Source of the DNA: Combretum micranthum
Lineage: Eukaryota; Streptophyta; Magnoliopsida; Myrtales; Combretaceae
Assembly (NCBI GenBank): GCA_024138025.1
Contig: JAMXBD010001252.1
Coordinates: forward strand, 186,001-250,000
Reading direction: 5' to 3'
Length of the DNA: 64,000 nucleotides
Below are positions 22,524 through 35,774 of the stretch, piece by piece. The notes beneath the pieces are model-generated. The model was not told the origin of the DNA, did no database searches, and saw nothing but the letters and a program-made list of their open reading frames with translations. Both the position numbers and the translations under genes were made by a program. Each line of letters starts with the position of its first letter. The stretch's first letter is position 1.

Positions 22524-25500
22524 TTACAGCGATGCAGATGACCAGAAGTTAAATGGTTTTTGTTGCTGTAAAAATGAAGAATACACTAAGATGTAAGACA
22601 AAACATAAATCATAATAAATCCTGTTATAAAACAAATTAGATTTAGTTAATTTTTGCCAGCAAACAGAAAGCCCAGAAGCGGTGGTATGACACATTCTAT
22701 CCAGCCAATGCCTAGCCAGCAAACCATTATATACATTAAAAGACTGCCCCAATGAACCATCAATAAGCAGGTTTTAGAGAAATATACAAAGTGATCATAA
22801 TAATAAAAACAAGTGGAAAAATGAGGAAAGGACTCCACAAAGCATTTGGCCGGGTTATGTTTTATCAAGTTTTCCAGATCATCATTATTTGTGGATTTTC
22901 CCATGGCCACACCACTTCCGAAAGAAAGAAGCCTGACACATCTAGTCTCCTTAAAGAAATTATGCAAGATAATTTGTAGGGAAATAGCACTCAAATACCC
23001 TCAGATAAATCTAAACTTGGTATTGACTAACTTCTGTTTTCATAAAAAAGAAAAATACTACCATTTATAAAACTACTTCAGTGCAAGGAAAAACCTAATA
23101 TGCATGCCTCCAATGGGAATTGAGGAGGACCTATTCCACCATTGTCAGTAAACAACTCATGTTGTACCACTACCAGCAACTATGATTGTGCTTGAAAATA
23201 ACCATGACAAAAAAGATTAGCTTGGCCTATTCTCATGATGTTATGATACGAGACAAGAGTAACAGTTATGAACTAGTCAAAATTTTTATCACATGAAAAG
23301 ATTGATTCCTGTACCCACTTGTCCATATGTAGCACAACTTGTACATATTATTTACCTGTGCTATTGGCATACTTGTTCTCATTGAATCTATTAAAAATAA
23401 ATCAATATCAGCTACGGTGAACCCTATCAAAAGATGATCTGCGGTTGAAAGTATTAGAACCCATTTCAGTTTCCTGTAGTTGTAATAGACAATAGGGAAC
23501 AAAATGAAACTAGTTCCACATAGATATGTCATCAACATTTTAGTTGCACATACATCACATTTAGGCAATCCACATTGCACATGATGGGATGGTCCATATA
23601 GGGCATTCTTTCAATATTGTACTCTTAGTACTTTATCATAATGGAACAGAAAAACAAGGATCAAGGAAATAACTATTTCTCCTGCAAGTTTGCAAACCTC
23701 TGAGAACTTTACCATCAAGTACTCTGGCAATCTTGTTAATTTTAGTTGAGTAAGCACCAACACCATGCTTGCAATTCTAGGTGCACATTTATGTCTGTGT
23801 TATATTAAATCATTAATTTTGCTTGCTCATATTTTCCTTTGTCTAAATCTACTTGCTTTTTCCTTTTGCCATCCTGGTCAAGAGATACAATCACTATGCT
23901 GCTTCTGTGGGTGCACGACTATCCTCATTGATCAGAATATTGATTAATTTACATGAAGTTGTCTGTACAATGACAGACGGTCCTAATAAAAAACAGAAGG
24001 CATATGAGCCATCCTAGAGTGGTCACACAGATATATCAACAAGCAGCATAGAATATAGAAGTTTGCAATTCAAGCCTGTCCATTAGTCTGTAGAGCTTTG
24101 TAGGCATCTAATACCAGGTAGTGCTACAATTTCTAAATGATTATTAATTTCACTAATATGAACTAGATCTTTCTGTGTATACTACTATACAAAGCATGGT
24201 TTTAAGAGACGGACACCTGGTTTATATTAAATTGAATGACTCTTGGAGAAGGACCAGCACAAAAGGCTTGAAAGACAAGCTTATAAGCCAAGGCCCTAGT
24301 AGTCAAGTGGCACAAACATCGGTTTTCCAATGAGATTGACCTGGGTGTAATTCTACCATCCCTCAAAGTTGTCATAGATAGTAATTGGTCGAGAGAGAAG
24401 CTCATAAGGGGAAAACTAATCAAGAATCAATTATCAGAGAATCAAACCAAGACATTCAAAGCTCAATTTTATTTTGCCCTGTCCATTATAACCTCCACAG
24501 GATCACCTCTTGGATGAGTGTAGTAATTAAAAAGTAAATTTGCACTCACCAGGAAGCTTACCAACAACAGTACCCCATGGATCAATGATCAATGCATCAC
24601 CATAGCTTTGTCTTTTCTCATTATGCTGTCCAGCTTGTGCAGCAGCTATGACCTAATAATGCATACATGGGACATTTGCACTACACAATACTGTTAGAAG
24701 AGATATTGACAGTCTCCAACTCCTTGAAATTCTCACAAAAATCAAATAAAGATAGCTCATTACATAGCACTAAGTTTCAATTGCAAGAGCACGTAGAAGA
24801 ATTTCCCAATGAGCTTCACCAGTTACTTTTGTGAATGCTGCAAGCACAAAAAGAACCTACCATTTGTTACCAAAATGCTTCAGTGTAAAATTGGAGAGAA
24901 AATCTAATAATTTAAAAGCAATGGAGTTATGTACCTGACCCTCATGCTGAAATCTTAACTGCTGGTAAAGCTTCGAGAATCTCAAGTCATAGCAAACTAT
25001 CAAACCTAATCGTCCAACAAAGCTGTCTACTACCATAATATCTTTTCCTATATGCACACAAGTTCATCTTGGTTGAAATAAAAACTGAACAAGTGATAAA
25101 AATATATTCAACACAAGCAATGGAGCTTGTTTTAGAGATAAAAAGAATCAGGGATAGACAGCTTTCAGCAGAGAATAATCATGTATTAAGTTTGCTCAGT
25201 CCTGCATCAGACAATTACTTATGAAGAAAGCACCCAAGAGAATACGTATTACCAAATGAAGCTAAACAGCATCAGGTGGTAATAATGATGCAAGCAAGTA
25301 TGCAACAAAAAAACAGCTACATGTCAAAATATTTATTCATTGGGAACAGTATCAGCATGAGGATGAAAATAGCAACAGCTAAATATAACTAAATTGAGAT
25401 AAATTTAATTTCTTGAAATGGATGGAAATCCCATTAAGTACGTAATATCAACAAATAGACATAGCCTAAGAAATTTTCTAAATATGCTAATCTAGATGAT

Positions 25501-26911
25501 GGTAACTATTCTTTTGTGGATGAAATTTAACTACCAATGAGAAAAGGAGTTGGGTCCAAAGTCATTAAGTTTTTCATAAACAGAAAGTTGCCTCCTAGAA
25601 GTTTAAAGTTGTACGATTATGAGAAGTCTTCAGGTACCAATCCAAGCACTCCATCGAGCTACATTGACTTCCCCATTAGTGGTGTCTATTGTGTATAGAA
25701 GAGAAATAATATGACCGCAATCAATCAGCATATCTACTCACCTTGTTTGTTTTGAGAAAAAGTATTTATTGAAAAAAATAATTTTTCTTGAAAAAGTTTT
25801 TGGAAAAAGTAACATATTTTCAAATGCTTGACTAATTTTATAAAAATACTTCTTTCTTTACTTCCAGTTTCAAGGTAACTTTCATATTTTAAGTATAAAA
25901 AATAAAAAAAATACATATATTATAATGAAAAATAAATCTACTTAAGAAAATTTAAAAAATTAATAATAAATGTTTTTGTAGTAATGATTAGTAGATGGAT
26001 TCGTAAATCGATAAAAAAATGATCTACATATTTATATTCCATAAGTCATTTTCCAAAAAATAAGTTATAAAAAGTCTATATTTTTCAAAATAAGGAAAAA
26101 TGTTTTCCATTAATTGTCCTATTTTTTCTTAAACAAATGCGAAAAAAATGAAAAACATTTTCCTGAAAAACATTTTCATTGAAACAAACGGGGCTTAAGT
26201 GACATCTAGATAGTTATTCACAAGTTGACTGAGTTTTTAATAGAATGCTGACATGGAAATACTTGATTATACAATCAATCAATGTTGCATTCATGAAAAT
26301 ACCATGGCCCCTCAAGAATTTAACTGGAAAAACAACAACTTGCTTCTCATTTAGAACAACCTTGGAAAAAGCAAATTTACTTGCTCCTGTGAAACTACTC
26401 TCCCTGTATACCCTTCTCCTGGAACATCTACGTCAAACATATCAAGAAAAATACAATTCAACCGACAATCAGTGCAAAATGACTAGCAAGGAGGAGGAGT
26501 AAGGATGCATAACTTACAAGAAAAAGGCAATAGCTACTTAATTAATTGTTTGTTGATCCATAAATGTTGAATTGATGCATGATAAATACACTGAACTTGA
26601 TATACATGAAATGCACATATTTGGTAATCATTGATCAGTCAAATTTTACGTTTGGATTAGAGCCTAATCAGCGGATAATCCTAAGATCTTTTGAAGGAAA
26701 CAAAAGAAAGAAAAAAGCCCTCTTTTTGATAAATTCATAAGAAGTAAAATATACATTAGGGGATCAAGTTACACAGCCATACAGATGTATCTTTCGATAA
26801 GTGCTCCTAACGTTTCCAGCATCATCAATCACAACATGAGTGTTGCATAGATGAGCATCGTTATGTCATTTTTCTTGGAAACCTCCAAGTGACAACCAAA
26901 TCTTGGACTCT
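22524..26911 (-). pseudogene. Nitrilase-like deaminated glutathione amidase (NIT2/NLP1 type), broken
   Basis: Family role: a carbon-nitrogen hydrolase that removes the amide-type side product deaminated glutathione. Seven exons are seen on the minus strand: 26911-26783 (KIWLSLGGFQEK, stop, DAHLCNTHVVIDDAGN), 26438-26381 (FDVDVPG, VYRESSFTGA), 25047-24935 (GRLGLIVCYDLRFSKLYQQL), 24856-24764 (AAFTKVTGEAHWEILLRA), 24652-24550 ([27 protein letters not shown]), 23438-23356 (GFTVADIDLFLIDSMRT) and 22565-22524 (FNFWSSASL, stop). Splice sites are GT-AG and exon phases agree. The catalytic Cys (VCYDLRF) and Lys (YRKIHL) are kept; the catalytic Glu lay in the missing first exon(s). Lesions: in-frame TGA in the first exon seen, a 1-bp deletion after FDVDVPG (phase demands one more base), AT instead of AG before 26438, and TAG for Gln at 24770-24772. 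The CACTA element starts 655 bp upstream. Confidence 0.9.
25741..26193. mobile_element. hAT-like MITE in an intron of the NLP1 pseudogene
   Basis: Terminal inverted repeats are CCTTGTTTGTTT on the left and CCCCGTTTGTTT (reverse complement) on the right. The interior is rich in GAAAAACATTTTCC / GGAAAAATGTTTTCC motifs, the pattern of a very common plant MITE with GTTTGTTT ends. No transposase is present, and an 8-bp duplication is not evident. It lies in the intron between exons 26438-26381 and 25047-24935. Confidence 0.65.
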
Positions 26912-27339
26912 CTGCAATTCATGGCCCAAATAAACCATATCAGGACGTAGGAAATGTGAATCAGCAAAACATGGTTAAATTCTCAACAACAGCAAAAATG
27001 ATTCTGTAAAGAAAACAACAAAACGATATGGAAGAAAGTTCATAATGAATGGGCCATATTACTCTCGGTTTTTAATTCTTCTATTGAGGAAAAAAAGGAA
27101 ATCAATTCATGGAGTTCAGATAGGAGAAAAGGACCATAGGCGACCTAATATCAAAAGGCAGATCAGGAAAAACTACACTTTTATCACCTTGCCAAAGATT
27201 GATATTTTTGCATATGTATAATGTAAAGATAAATGAATTATAATGAAGAGTAGAATGGTAAAATAATGTTTTTTAAAAGGATATTTGTGTCCTTTAACAG
27301 ATGGATTTGAGCATGAAGAAGACGTTGCATAGAATTAGA
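26912..27339. other. 5' flank of NLP1 pseudogene, no gene seen
   Basis: The first exon(s) encoding the N-terminal part of the nitrilase fold would be expected here, but no matching reading frame was found on either strand. Confidence 0.5.
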
Positions 27340-27565
27340 AGAAAGGACTTAAGCTAACGTCAAAGCCGCTAGCTTTTATTGAAGGCCGTCAGCTTATATA
27401 TAAAAATGTCGGCTTTGCACTAGATTTTAGCTCTCCCGAATTTTGTGAAATTTAGGAAAGCAGGCCTAAAGCTGCCAGCTTATGCATAAAAGTCGCCAGC
27501 TTTGGAGAAAGGTTGCTGGCATAAGTGGCTAGCTTTCTTTTTTGAAATGCTTTTTTATAAATAGA
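27340..27565 (+). mobile_element. Left half of an LTR cut by the CACTA element
   Basis: About six imperfect copies of GCCG(C/T)CAGCTT-like text precede TTTTTTATAAATAGA, a TATA box that stops exactly at the CACTA end (27566). The right flank (49609 on) begins GTTCTCGGG after one shared AG and continues with a CTAGGGTTCTTGAG leader, so the two flanks make a plausible LTR promoter and transcript start. The GC-rich repeats before a TATA box resemble those at 1790-1870. Confidence 0.4.
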
Positions 27566-27586
27566 CACTACAGGAATTTTGATATT

Positions 27587-27619
27587 GGGCGACGTTTGCA
27601 ATATTTGCAAACGTCGCCC
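27587..27619. repeat. Perfect subterminal palindrome of CACTA element
   Basis: Arms GGGCGACGTTTGCAA and TTGCAAACGTCGCCC (15 bp each, perfect) around TAT. The core GACGTTTGC recurs in degenerate form at the right end. Subterminal repeats are the binding sites of TNPA-type proteins in En/Spm. Confidence 0.85.
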
Positions 27620-29047
27620 ATCTTTTATAATTTAAGCTTATCAATTAAAGCACACTATTAGTCACGTTTATGGAACATTCATTTAATTTGCAACCCTTTC
27701 TTTACATTAACCGTGGTTAATTTTTCATTTAACAATTTCCTACCTTAAAAAAATGAAAATTCTCTAAATAATTCCCGCCCCTTCACAAGCAGTGGACCTA
27801 AAAAAAAAAAAAAAAAAAAACAAAACAAAAAATGCCCTAAAACTAAAATTCACTTTTCAACATTTCCACAGTCCAACACCCTCAACGGCTGAAATGATGC
27901 TCTCTGCCTCCTACGCTACTAGAACCTTCGACCAATCTCCATCGTGATGCAGCCACCTCCAATAGAGTCCTCCATGCCACTGGACTGAGCTCTCCATTCC
28001 ACCTCCAACCGACCAGTGCTCCAACGTAGCTATTCTTCACACAGTCGAGCGGAGAAGACTCCTTCGTATTCTTCAACAACATAGATCTTTCATCAGCACA
28101 AGCTCATAATCTAGGTTCGATCATACATTTTTTAAATCTTTTTAGTTGCTCCTACAGAAATATTTGTTCTTCGCATGCACAGACCATTCTCTGATTAGGG
28201 TTATGACTTTGTTGTACGATTTGGGATTTTATTATCGTCTTAGTAATTTATGCCCACCCACTGCCATTTTCATGCTTCTTAACAAAAAAAAAAAAATAAA
28301 AAATAAATAAATAATTGGTCATGATGTACAAAGTTTTATCATTCTTCTATACTTAGCATGAGTACTATGTTGTGATTCTATATTTGTTCTTTGCATGCAA
28401 GCCCCTTGTTGTAAAAATGGCTATGGATCATAAGGATAGAATAGGCTTTATTTGCCAAAGAGATGAAAAAATCACCTGGACTTAGATGCATGAACATTTT
28501 TGTCATAATAGGATTTGTTACGATATATCATGCAGTCGTATGTCCAAGTATCCTAGTTTCTAATGATATCTACAAGAAAATCTTCAATTTTTCTAAGGTT
28601 TGATTAGGCAATTCCACATTTTACAGGAAATGGGACAAAATATCGATATTATTTTATCCCAATATAGAGACAGAGAAAACAAGGAAAATGCACATTTATC
28701 TAGACTAAAAATATCATTTTACAGAAAATTATTAGTCGCCAGAAGATTAGTAGAGTTTCAAGAATTGAGGATTAGGCGTTTTAAAATCTTTTTTTTTTAA
28801 CTGAAGTGTTAAAGCTTGTAACTATTATTATGTGAGTTAAGGTTCTGCGAAACTTTCGCAGCTGGCATATCTACTTATTCTATCTTTACTTCTTTTTTTT
28901 TTCTTTTTTTTTTTCAAGCTATTAAGGGAGAAGATACAAGGTAGACATTCAATCACATCAACTATTTTATTTTGTCTTTTATATCTTGATATTGCTGGTC
29001 AATACTTGGGTTTGAGCTATTAATGTCATCTTTTCTTAATGATTAAG
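27620..29047. other. CACTA interior, left part; no confirmed gene
   Basis: Short A runs (27800-27820, 28284-28297) and a CT-rich stretch at 27870-28085 that is open on the minus strand (27882-28082) but matches nothing known. The ORF at 28600-28800 (charged, RLKISFYRKLLVARRLVEF) is also unrecognised. Sequence just before 29048 is presumably NOMO intron. Confidence 0.35.
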
Positions 29048-29176
29048 GTTCCACCGGGTGAATATCAAATATCGACTTTAGCTGTTAATCCTGAGAGTGC
29101 TTCTGGACTTGTGTTTTTGCCACCTTACACTGATGTTGTGACTAAAAGTCCATTACTTAATCTTCAATTCTCTCAG
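29048..29176 (+). pseudogene. Captured exon of NOMO (nodal modulator, BOS/ER complex subunit)
   Basis: A 129-bp exon (43 codons) between TGATTAAG (acceptor) and TCTCAG/GTACAT (donor). It reads VPPGEYQISTLAVNPESASG, then LVFLPPYTDVVTKSPLLNLQ and FSQ. This matches the block 'FEVPPGEYRLS(A)...LFLPPYVDVVVKSPLLNVEFSQ' of plant NOMO proteins (ER membrane proteins with carbohydrate-binding-like folds). The exon has no stop or frameshift. No neighbouring NOMO exon was found within about 1 kb on either side, so it is a gene fragment, most likely picked up by the CACTA element with pieces of its flanking introns. Confidence 0.85.
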
Positions 29177-29639
29177 GTACATTTCTACATTTGCTATCTT
29201 TAGTAGGTTGCATTTACTTTTATCAGTCTTGCAATCTCTATGGAAATTGAGCTTTATGTTTTAATGGGAACTACAACCAATGATATAGAATCATGTAATG
29301 ATGGATTTTTTCAGCTTGTTTATTGAATAAAAGGGGTATGGATTGCTCTCTTCTCTATTTCATAGAACATGCTTATTAGAGTGTTGACTTTAAATGAACA
29401 GCTCCATGACTGTGCTTGTAATCTTGCTAAATGTTAATTATAGTTCCATCCTATTAATGGCTAGTACAATTTTATTCATGGGTGTATTCTCCAATTATTC
29501 TTCCCTTCTTCTTCCTTTTATTTGCTTCTTCTTATTCTTCTTCTTTTGTTGTTGTTGTTTTCTTCTCCAAACTCAACACCCTCTAGCTACTACCATACCC
29601 CCATCACTCACTGGACTAACATCACTAGCTATTGGACCA

Positions 29640-29870
29640 TAAACCATTACCTTAATCCAGTACCATGAAACATGTACGTTAGATCTTTGAGTCCTAGTTA
29701 TGTGACACATAGATCACTAGACCTCAAACCACAAATTACCTAACCTATGGACCATGGACCACGAAATCCATGACCCTCCAGATCCGTAACATGGATCTCA
29801 AGACCCTTGATTGTGAACTATAATCTTGTAGAACCATGAAGACCTCTAGGACCATGAACAAACTTAAATT
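29640..29870 (+). repeat. Degenerate ACCATGA/ATGGACC repeats
   Basis: The motif ACCATG(A/G)A or its relatives occurs more than ten times in 230 bp without a fixed period (for example CCTATGGACCATGGACCACG near 29745). No ORF spans it. Confidence 0.55.
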
Positions 29871-32800
29871 GAAGCCATGGTTGGGTTACGTGAATTATGC
29901 TTGGATTAAAAGGTTATGTTGCTTGATCCACTAGGGTAGAGAGGAGACACTGGTTCTGGGCATGTTGGTGGTTGGGAGTAGGAACATGGCTGAGTTGAGG
30001 CAGCTTCTATTTGATATTGTAGGGCTGATTTAGTCATTTTACTTATATATTTAGTCTACTCCATATAGCATGTTTTAGTGCAATTAAGTAAGGTAATAGA
30101 CTTTTTTATACAATTCCTAAGGCATTGGAACACATTTCAGGCATAAATACATCGAATGAAATGGGAATCCTTTTAGTTTTAGTCAGAATGTCAATTGAAC
30201 TAAGTCTGGGGGCACTCCCATGGCTCTATTATCTCTCTCTATATGCACACTAGTGTACCTATAAAGGAATGCTTTATTGGAATGTGAAAGTGTGTAACCA
30301 AACTACTGTTTTTTTGATAAGTAATGTAGCTAGAAAGAAATAATCCTTTAGACTATCCTACTCCTATGATCGCGTTATAGTTGCATACTCTGTTTAGCTT
30401 TCGGTTATCTATGTTTTTTTGCTTGTTGTGTTAGTGAGCTCTTGAATGCTAAATGCTATGTGATGAAATGAAATCTAATCACCATAAATTACAAGGGTTA
30501 TTCTGTGTCCAATTCATGGGATCATCTAGCTTATGATATGACCTTTAAAAATCTCCTTGCATTAATAGTTATGTGCATCTAAATGGTTAGATGATGAAAT
30601 GGATAGTTTTGCTGTAGGACCGTAGAATTTCTCATATTACAAAGGTAAAATAGGATCCATTGATAAAAACAAGTGCAAATCGGTTTCTTTGTGTAAACCT
30701 AATAGAATGTGGATTTTATTTATTTGTAGTTCAGTTGTTCATCATTATGCAGTAATATTTTAGCAGGTTTTTTTTTCTTCTGTTTGATCACGTGAACTTG
30801 CAAGTCAACAAAATGTTTAGGCTTTCTCCTCATAGAAGCCAAAGGTCAAAAGGTTTTATCATAAAAAACTATGCTTTAGTTCCTTTTCGAAATGGTGTTC
30901 ACAGCTTTTGCTGCTACATAATGTGTACATAGAGAAGCAGTCAATCATATGCTGTACACTATGCCTTAGTCTAGCATACAATGTATTAAAAAGCGTGATG
31001 AAATCATCACCAAGATAAGTCACTAAGGGAAAACTGTCATGCAGATTAATTTTTAAGTACGCATTTAAATCCATCACCACAAAGTTGATGCATCAATCCC
31101 TTGGAATTCAAATCTAATTGATTTCTACCTAAGAGTTATTCCCCTATAGATCCATCATTCTCCCTTTGGAACTCAACAGATTTGAGTAAATACTTATAAC
31201 CCCGCATGGACTGGAATGCATGGGAGTTGAAATTATATTGATATGGATCATATCTCAATGTGTTCTCTATTTAGTATGTTGAGACCTTGGTTGATGCATT
31301 CTCGTTCAATTAAATCATTATTAAGGCCATATTCTCTTGTATTATCATTATGCTAGCTACTGCAGTGCTCTGGGCTTGCTAATGCCATGGTTAGTCTCTT
31401 CATCTCTAAAGAATGGTATAGCTTGCTTTGACTTGGTTTGGCTTCTACATATAGGTCTATGAGCAGTGCACTCTCTCTCTAGCGCATGTGCTATCTGCAT
31501 TTTGTGTAAGTCATAGCTTTTGATAAGCAAATAAAAAGTTTAAAAGAAATTCATATAATGCAATTATTGGGTCGATATTCTTTCATATCATGTTTTCTTT
31601 CAATAGATTAATGTACCATGTGGTGAGTTTGTGATTCAGGTTGATCAACAAGTGTTGTATTAAAAAGATTAAAAATCCAAGCATAATTTTTTCCCTAATA
31701 ACAATGGTTCTCCCAAAAGTTCAAAACAATGCTTAGACTAATCAATCATATTAAAGACACAATTGCTTTATACTCTTATTTACGGAAATTGTTGTTTTAG
31801 CAAAACATACAACCATTAGCCATGGACAGAATGATAAAGCCTGTTGCGCATTTGAGGATATCCACATTATAATCCCTAATTATGAAATAAAAACTTAGTC
31901 TAAAAATTGAACAAGAAGTTTTTGTGATGTTAAAGTAGGTGATCATTAAGTGCTTTCAATTGTTTAATTTTATAGTAGTTGGGAATCTTATCATTCCTGC
32001 TTTAACTACAAAACTTAAAGTATTATAATTAGTCTATTGGATTAGATAATTTCTTGATCTACGGTTTGCTAATCTGTTTGGCTAGCAAACTCATACTCAT
32101 AACCATACATCTTTTACTTCTTCCTTAGTGCATGTGCTTCCTTTTATTGCCTGTTGCTCAGATTCTTGTTGCTTTGATTTTGCATGAAATCTTACTTCTA
32201 TAAAGACAAACTATGCTTTATGCGTGAAATCTTGCTTCTAAAATCATGTTTAAATTTTTTTGAGCAAATTGATATCTCTATTTCCTTTCTCTTTGAGAAT
32301 ATTTTCATTTCAAATATTCATAAAATGCTAAAATGTGGTTGAAAACTCCGAGTATTTGTGGACAAAGCACTTCTTCCTCTAGCACCTTGTTGCCTTATTT
32401 GAAGACTTTAGCGAGCTCTACATAGCAAGTAAATTATCAACTATTGAAGAGTTTAAAAATTTAAACACACTGTTTTGGACTTGTTTTTCCAGCTTTTTTT
32501 GTCATTTTTTGCACTTATATATTTGTGTTCCCTGATATATGTTACAAATTTCATCCTATTATTAGCTTCTCTCTTGAATGAAGAGTTTCACATAATTTTG
32601 ATGTTACACTTACTATACTATTTTGCTAGCTTTACAATGGTTCAATATCACTTACTATACTATTTTACTATCCTTTAGATTCTTAATTAATTTTTTAGAT
32701 ACTCATTGAGGAACCTTTCCTCATTTTTTGAGATCTACAGCATAAGCTAGACCCACGATATAGCATAGGGCACATAAATATCACTAGAGCAATAGAGCAT

Positions 32801-35774
32801 GACTTCTTATATTGCAAGGGGCCCTTAATTATAATCCAAATCATGATATCTTTTTCATTCAATGCCCAATTTTTTAGGCAATAATAAATTAATGTTCCTA
32901 AAGTTTGCTGACACCAAGGTTAATTATTTACTTTATTGTACTGTTTCGCACCGTTGTGGTGATTGAGGGGTCATTTCGATGCACCTCTTTTGATGGATTA
33001 AACTTGCAGGCAATGGCTAGTGTGGTGCTTCATATCATGCTCCCTAACTTGGAAAATTCTAGAATTTTTCTAAATTGTTTTAAATTATATCAAATTATTT
33101 CTATTGGTTTCAAATTTTTGACTTACCCAGAGAATAAAATGTAAATTTTAATTCTCTTAAGTATAATCCTAAATCCACCATTTATTATTATAATCCCATG
33201 ACAATAAATTAATTGTAGCAATCATATAAGATGATAAGGTTGCCCTTGAGGGCCTAAATTAGGAAGGGAATAGCATAAACACTTTTGATTATAATGTCCT
33301 AACTCACTTTTTTTCTCCCTATAGGTATATAATTAATTTCAGAATGATAAAGTATTAATATTAGATTCTTATTAAGTGGTTGGTACTAGTTAAAAAAAAA
33401 AAAAAAAAAAAAAACAGGATCATACATGAAAGCTCAATTTTAGAAGTTTACTTGTTCGCTAATTTGAAGGCGTATTTGGGTGTTAAGTCCTCATTAAAGT
33501 CAGGTATGAAGCCTTACGAGCTTGTTTTTTAAGTTATACCCTCTTTCCCCCATAAGTGTTATTCTCGTTTTATCTGTTTTCCTAAGAAACATGTATTCTG
33601 TTTTGACAGGGTCTTTTGCTTGCTTGCTTTGTTATAAAATTAAACCCTTCATTCAAATGAATTGCAGTTCATTTTGTGCCCTTGTTATAATTATAATACA
33701 TGGCATCTGCATCCTCCAATCAACTCTGAAATTTAGGTTGCCAGATATATATGAAGAGGCTACCCTTTTTAATTTAAGTTGATTTTGACCTTTTTTTTTA
33801 ACTGCTATGATGAGCACAGTATCTACATTTTTCTTTCCCAATATATGGAGTGTTTTATAGGGTTCATTTATTTTCCTAGTATTAGAGCTATTGAGGTAGA
33901 TACAAGTGTTTTTGAGTTTGGGAGAAATGAAGAAGAAGGAGATGGCATATTCGATGCACATGTAGATTTTATATGGTCTTGAACGAAAAAATAAATAGAT
34001 AATGATTTACCTACAACAGAAATTCTTGTTGGTGGTTGTTGTTGGATGATCAAATAACATCATGTTCTTGGGGCATACATAATTTCCATTTCCATCATAC
34101 TTTGAAGATCAAATATGAAATTAAATTTTTCTATAAAGTTTAGGTTTCAAATTTGACATTTTCCCTTTACTATACTTATGCTAAGTTGAATGGAAGTTAT
34201 TAGAGTCATTTTGCATTCTAAGTAATCTGGTGTAATGCTTGCTGGTCATTATGTTGGCATTTATATTATAACAAATATTCTTGCCTATTATTTGAGTAGG
34301 ATTTTGTGAACTGCATTGTTGTAGTTGTAATACTAAGTTCAAATCCTATAATAGTGTTTATATTGCTTGTTCATGAGTTGAAGATAAAGAAAATTTACTT
34401 GGATTCTCAGTTTGTAACTAGTCTATTGCAAAACCAAGAAAACCCATTATACCCTTTATAGTTTTACATCTGGTTTCGAATGTTAATCCTGCTTTTCCAA
34501 GGAATCAGTCGGATCATGGTGTTTAGGTAATGTCTTATATAGGAAATGTCCTGTTTTTTTGAAAACCCACCACATACGCAGACTATTTTACCCAACAACC
34601 AATAGATTCGATACGGTAAGATTTGAAATTACATTTTCCAGCAAGATGGTCTATCGGCCAACAAGTCTTTCTGGTCAATGCCACCTGCAATTTTATTTAA
34701 TTAACGTGTATATGAACTCGTAAATGTCCATGATTAGTGCTAGGTTGATATATTATATTACATTTCCGCCGTCCTGGATCTAACGTACGGTGGGTGTGGG
34801 GTTTGTGTTTTACAAGCTTTATCACGAGTTGTTGTTTGGCATATGTCGTGTTAGTAAAAAGCTGATGTTGTATTTGAAAAAGTACGACAAGAGAATTCAA
34901 TTTTGCATGTTACAGTATATATTTTTATGGTGAGTTTTTTGGCTTTCTACGTATCATAATATCAATTATGTTTTATTTTAAAATGCTTTGCTCTATTTAT
35001 AGAAAAAAAAAGACCTTAGTTGAAATCTTCTTCACTATTTTTTTAGATAAACGGCTATTTTATTCAATAAAGCAAACTAAAACTAAAGGTAATCAAAATA
35101 TTTTTAATGTATATTTAATAAACAATTATTAAATACTTTTGCAATTTTATGTATATTTATTCCTTTTTAATTGTCCTTTGATATAAAGTTGTTTTAATTA
35201 ACTTCGTATATTTAACCAAAAATGGAATATATTGTTTTCTGCTTCCCTTTTACCAACCGACTCTGTACGATCAGGTTTATAATTTTTTTCTCTTCTCTAA
35301 AAAAATGTTTTTCTGTCTCTAGAAAGAAAATACATTCCATTTTTTGGTTGCTCAGGAAAATTTGATACTCGGTGAAACAAGGTACCTGCTAAAATGCTTA
35401 TCCAATTTCTTGTAATATTCTTTTAAGAATTTTGTTTTCTAATGTTGTCATTATTCCATCGATGTTGTTTCTTACTCCTATTTTCTTGGTTTTTTTTTTT
35501 TTTAAATCGCTCTACGGTTTTGATTTGTGCCTGTATTGACGTATGTATTTTGTCTTGGCATTTTCGTTGCGATTATTGTGAGATATCGGGGTTTTGAGAT
35601 ATCGATTGAGTATGGAGAACTAGCTGAACTAAACATATTGGTTTAAGTGATAGGAGTTATGTACGATGGTGCATTTGGCCTAGCTGATCAGTTGTTAATT
35701 GGAGTCTGAAGCATATGGTTATGGTATTAAGTTAAACAAAAGTTCAAGTTTGATTTGATAAACTATTCGAGTTG

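Noticed and set aside
22647..22994. 115-codon minus-strand ORF between the last two amidase exons
   Set aside because: It sits entirely in an intron of the pseudogene, overlaps plus-strand openings and has no known relative.
33522..34053. Several overlapping ORFs on both strands
   Set aside because: They contradict one another, lack homology and lie in AT-rich CACTA interior.
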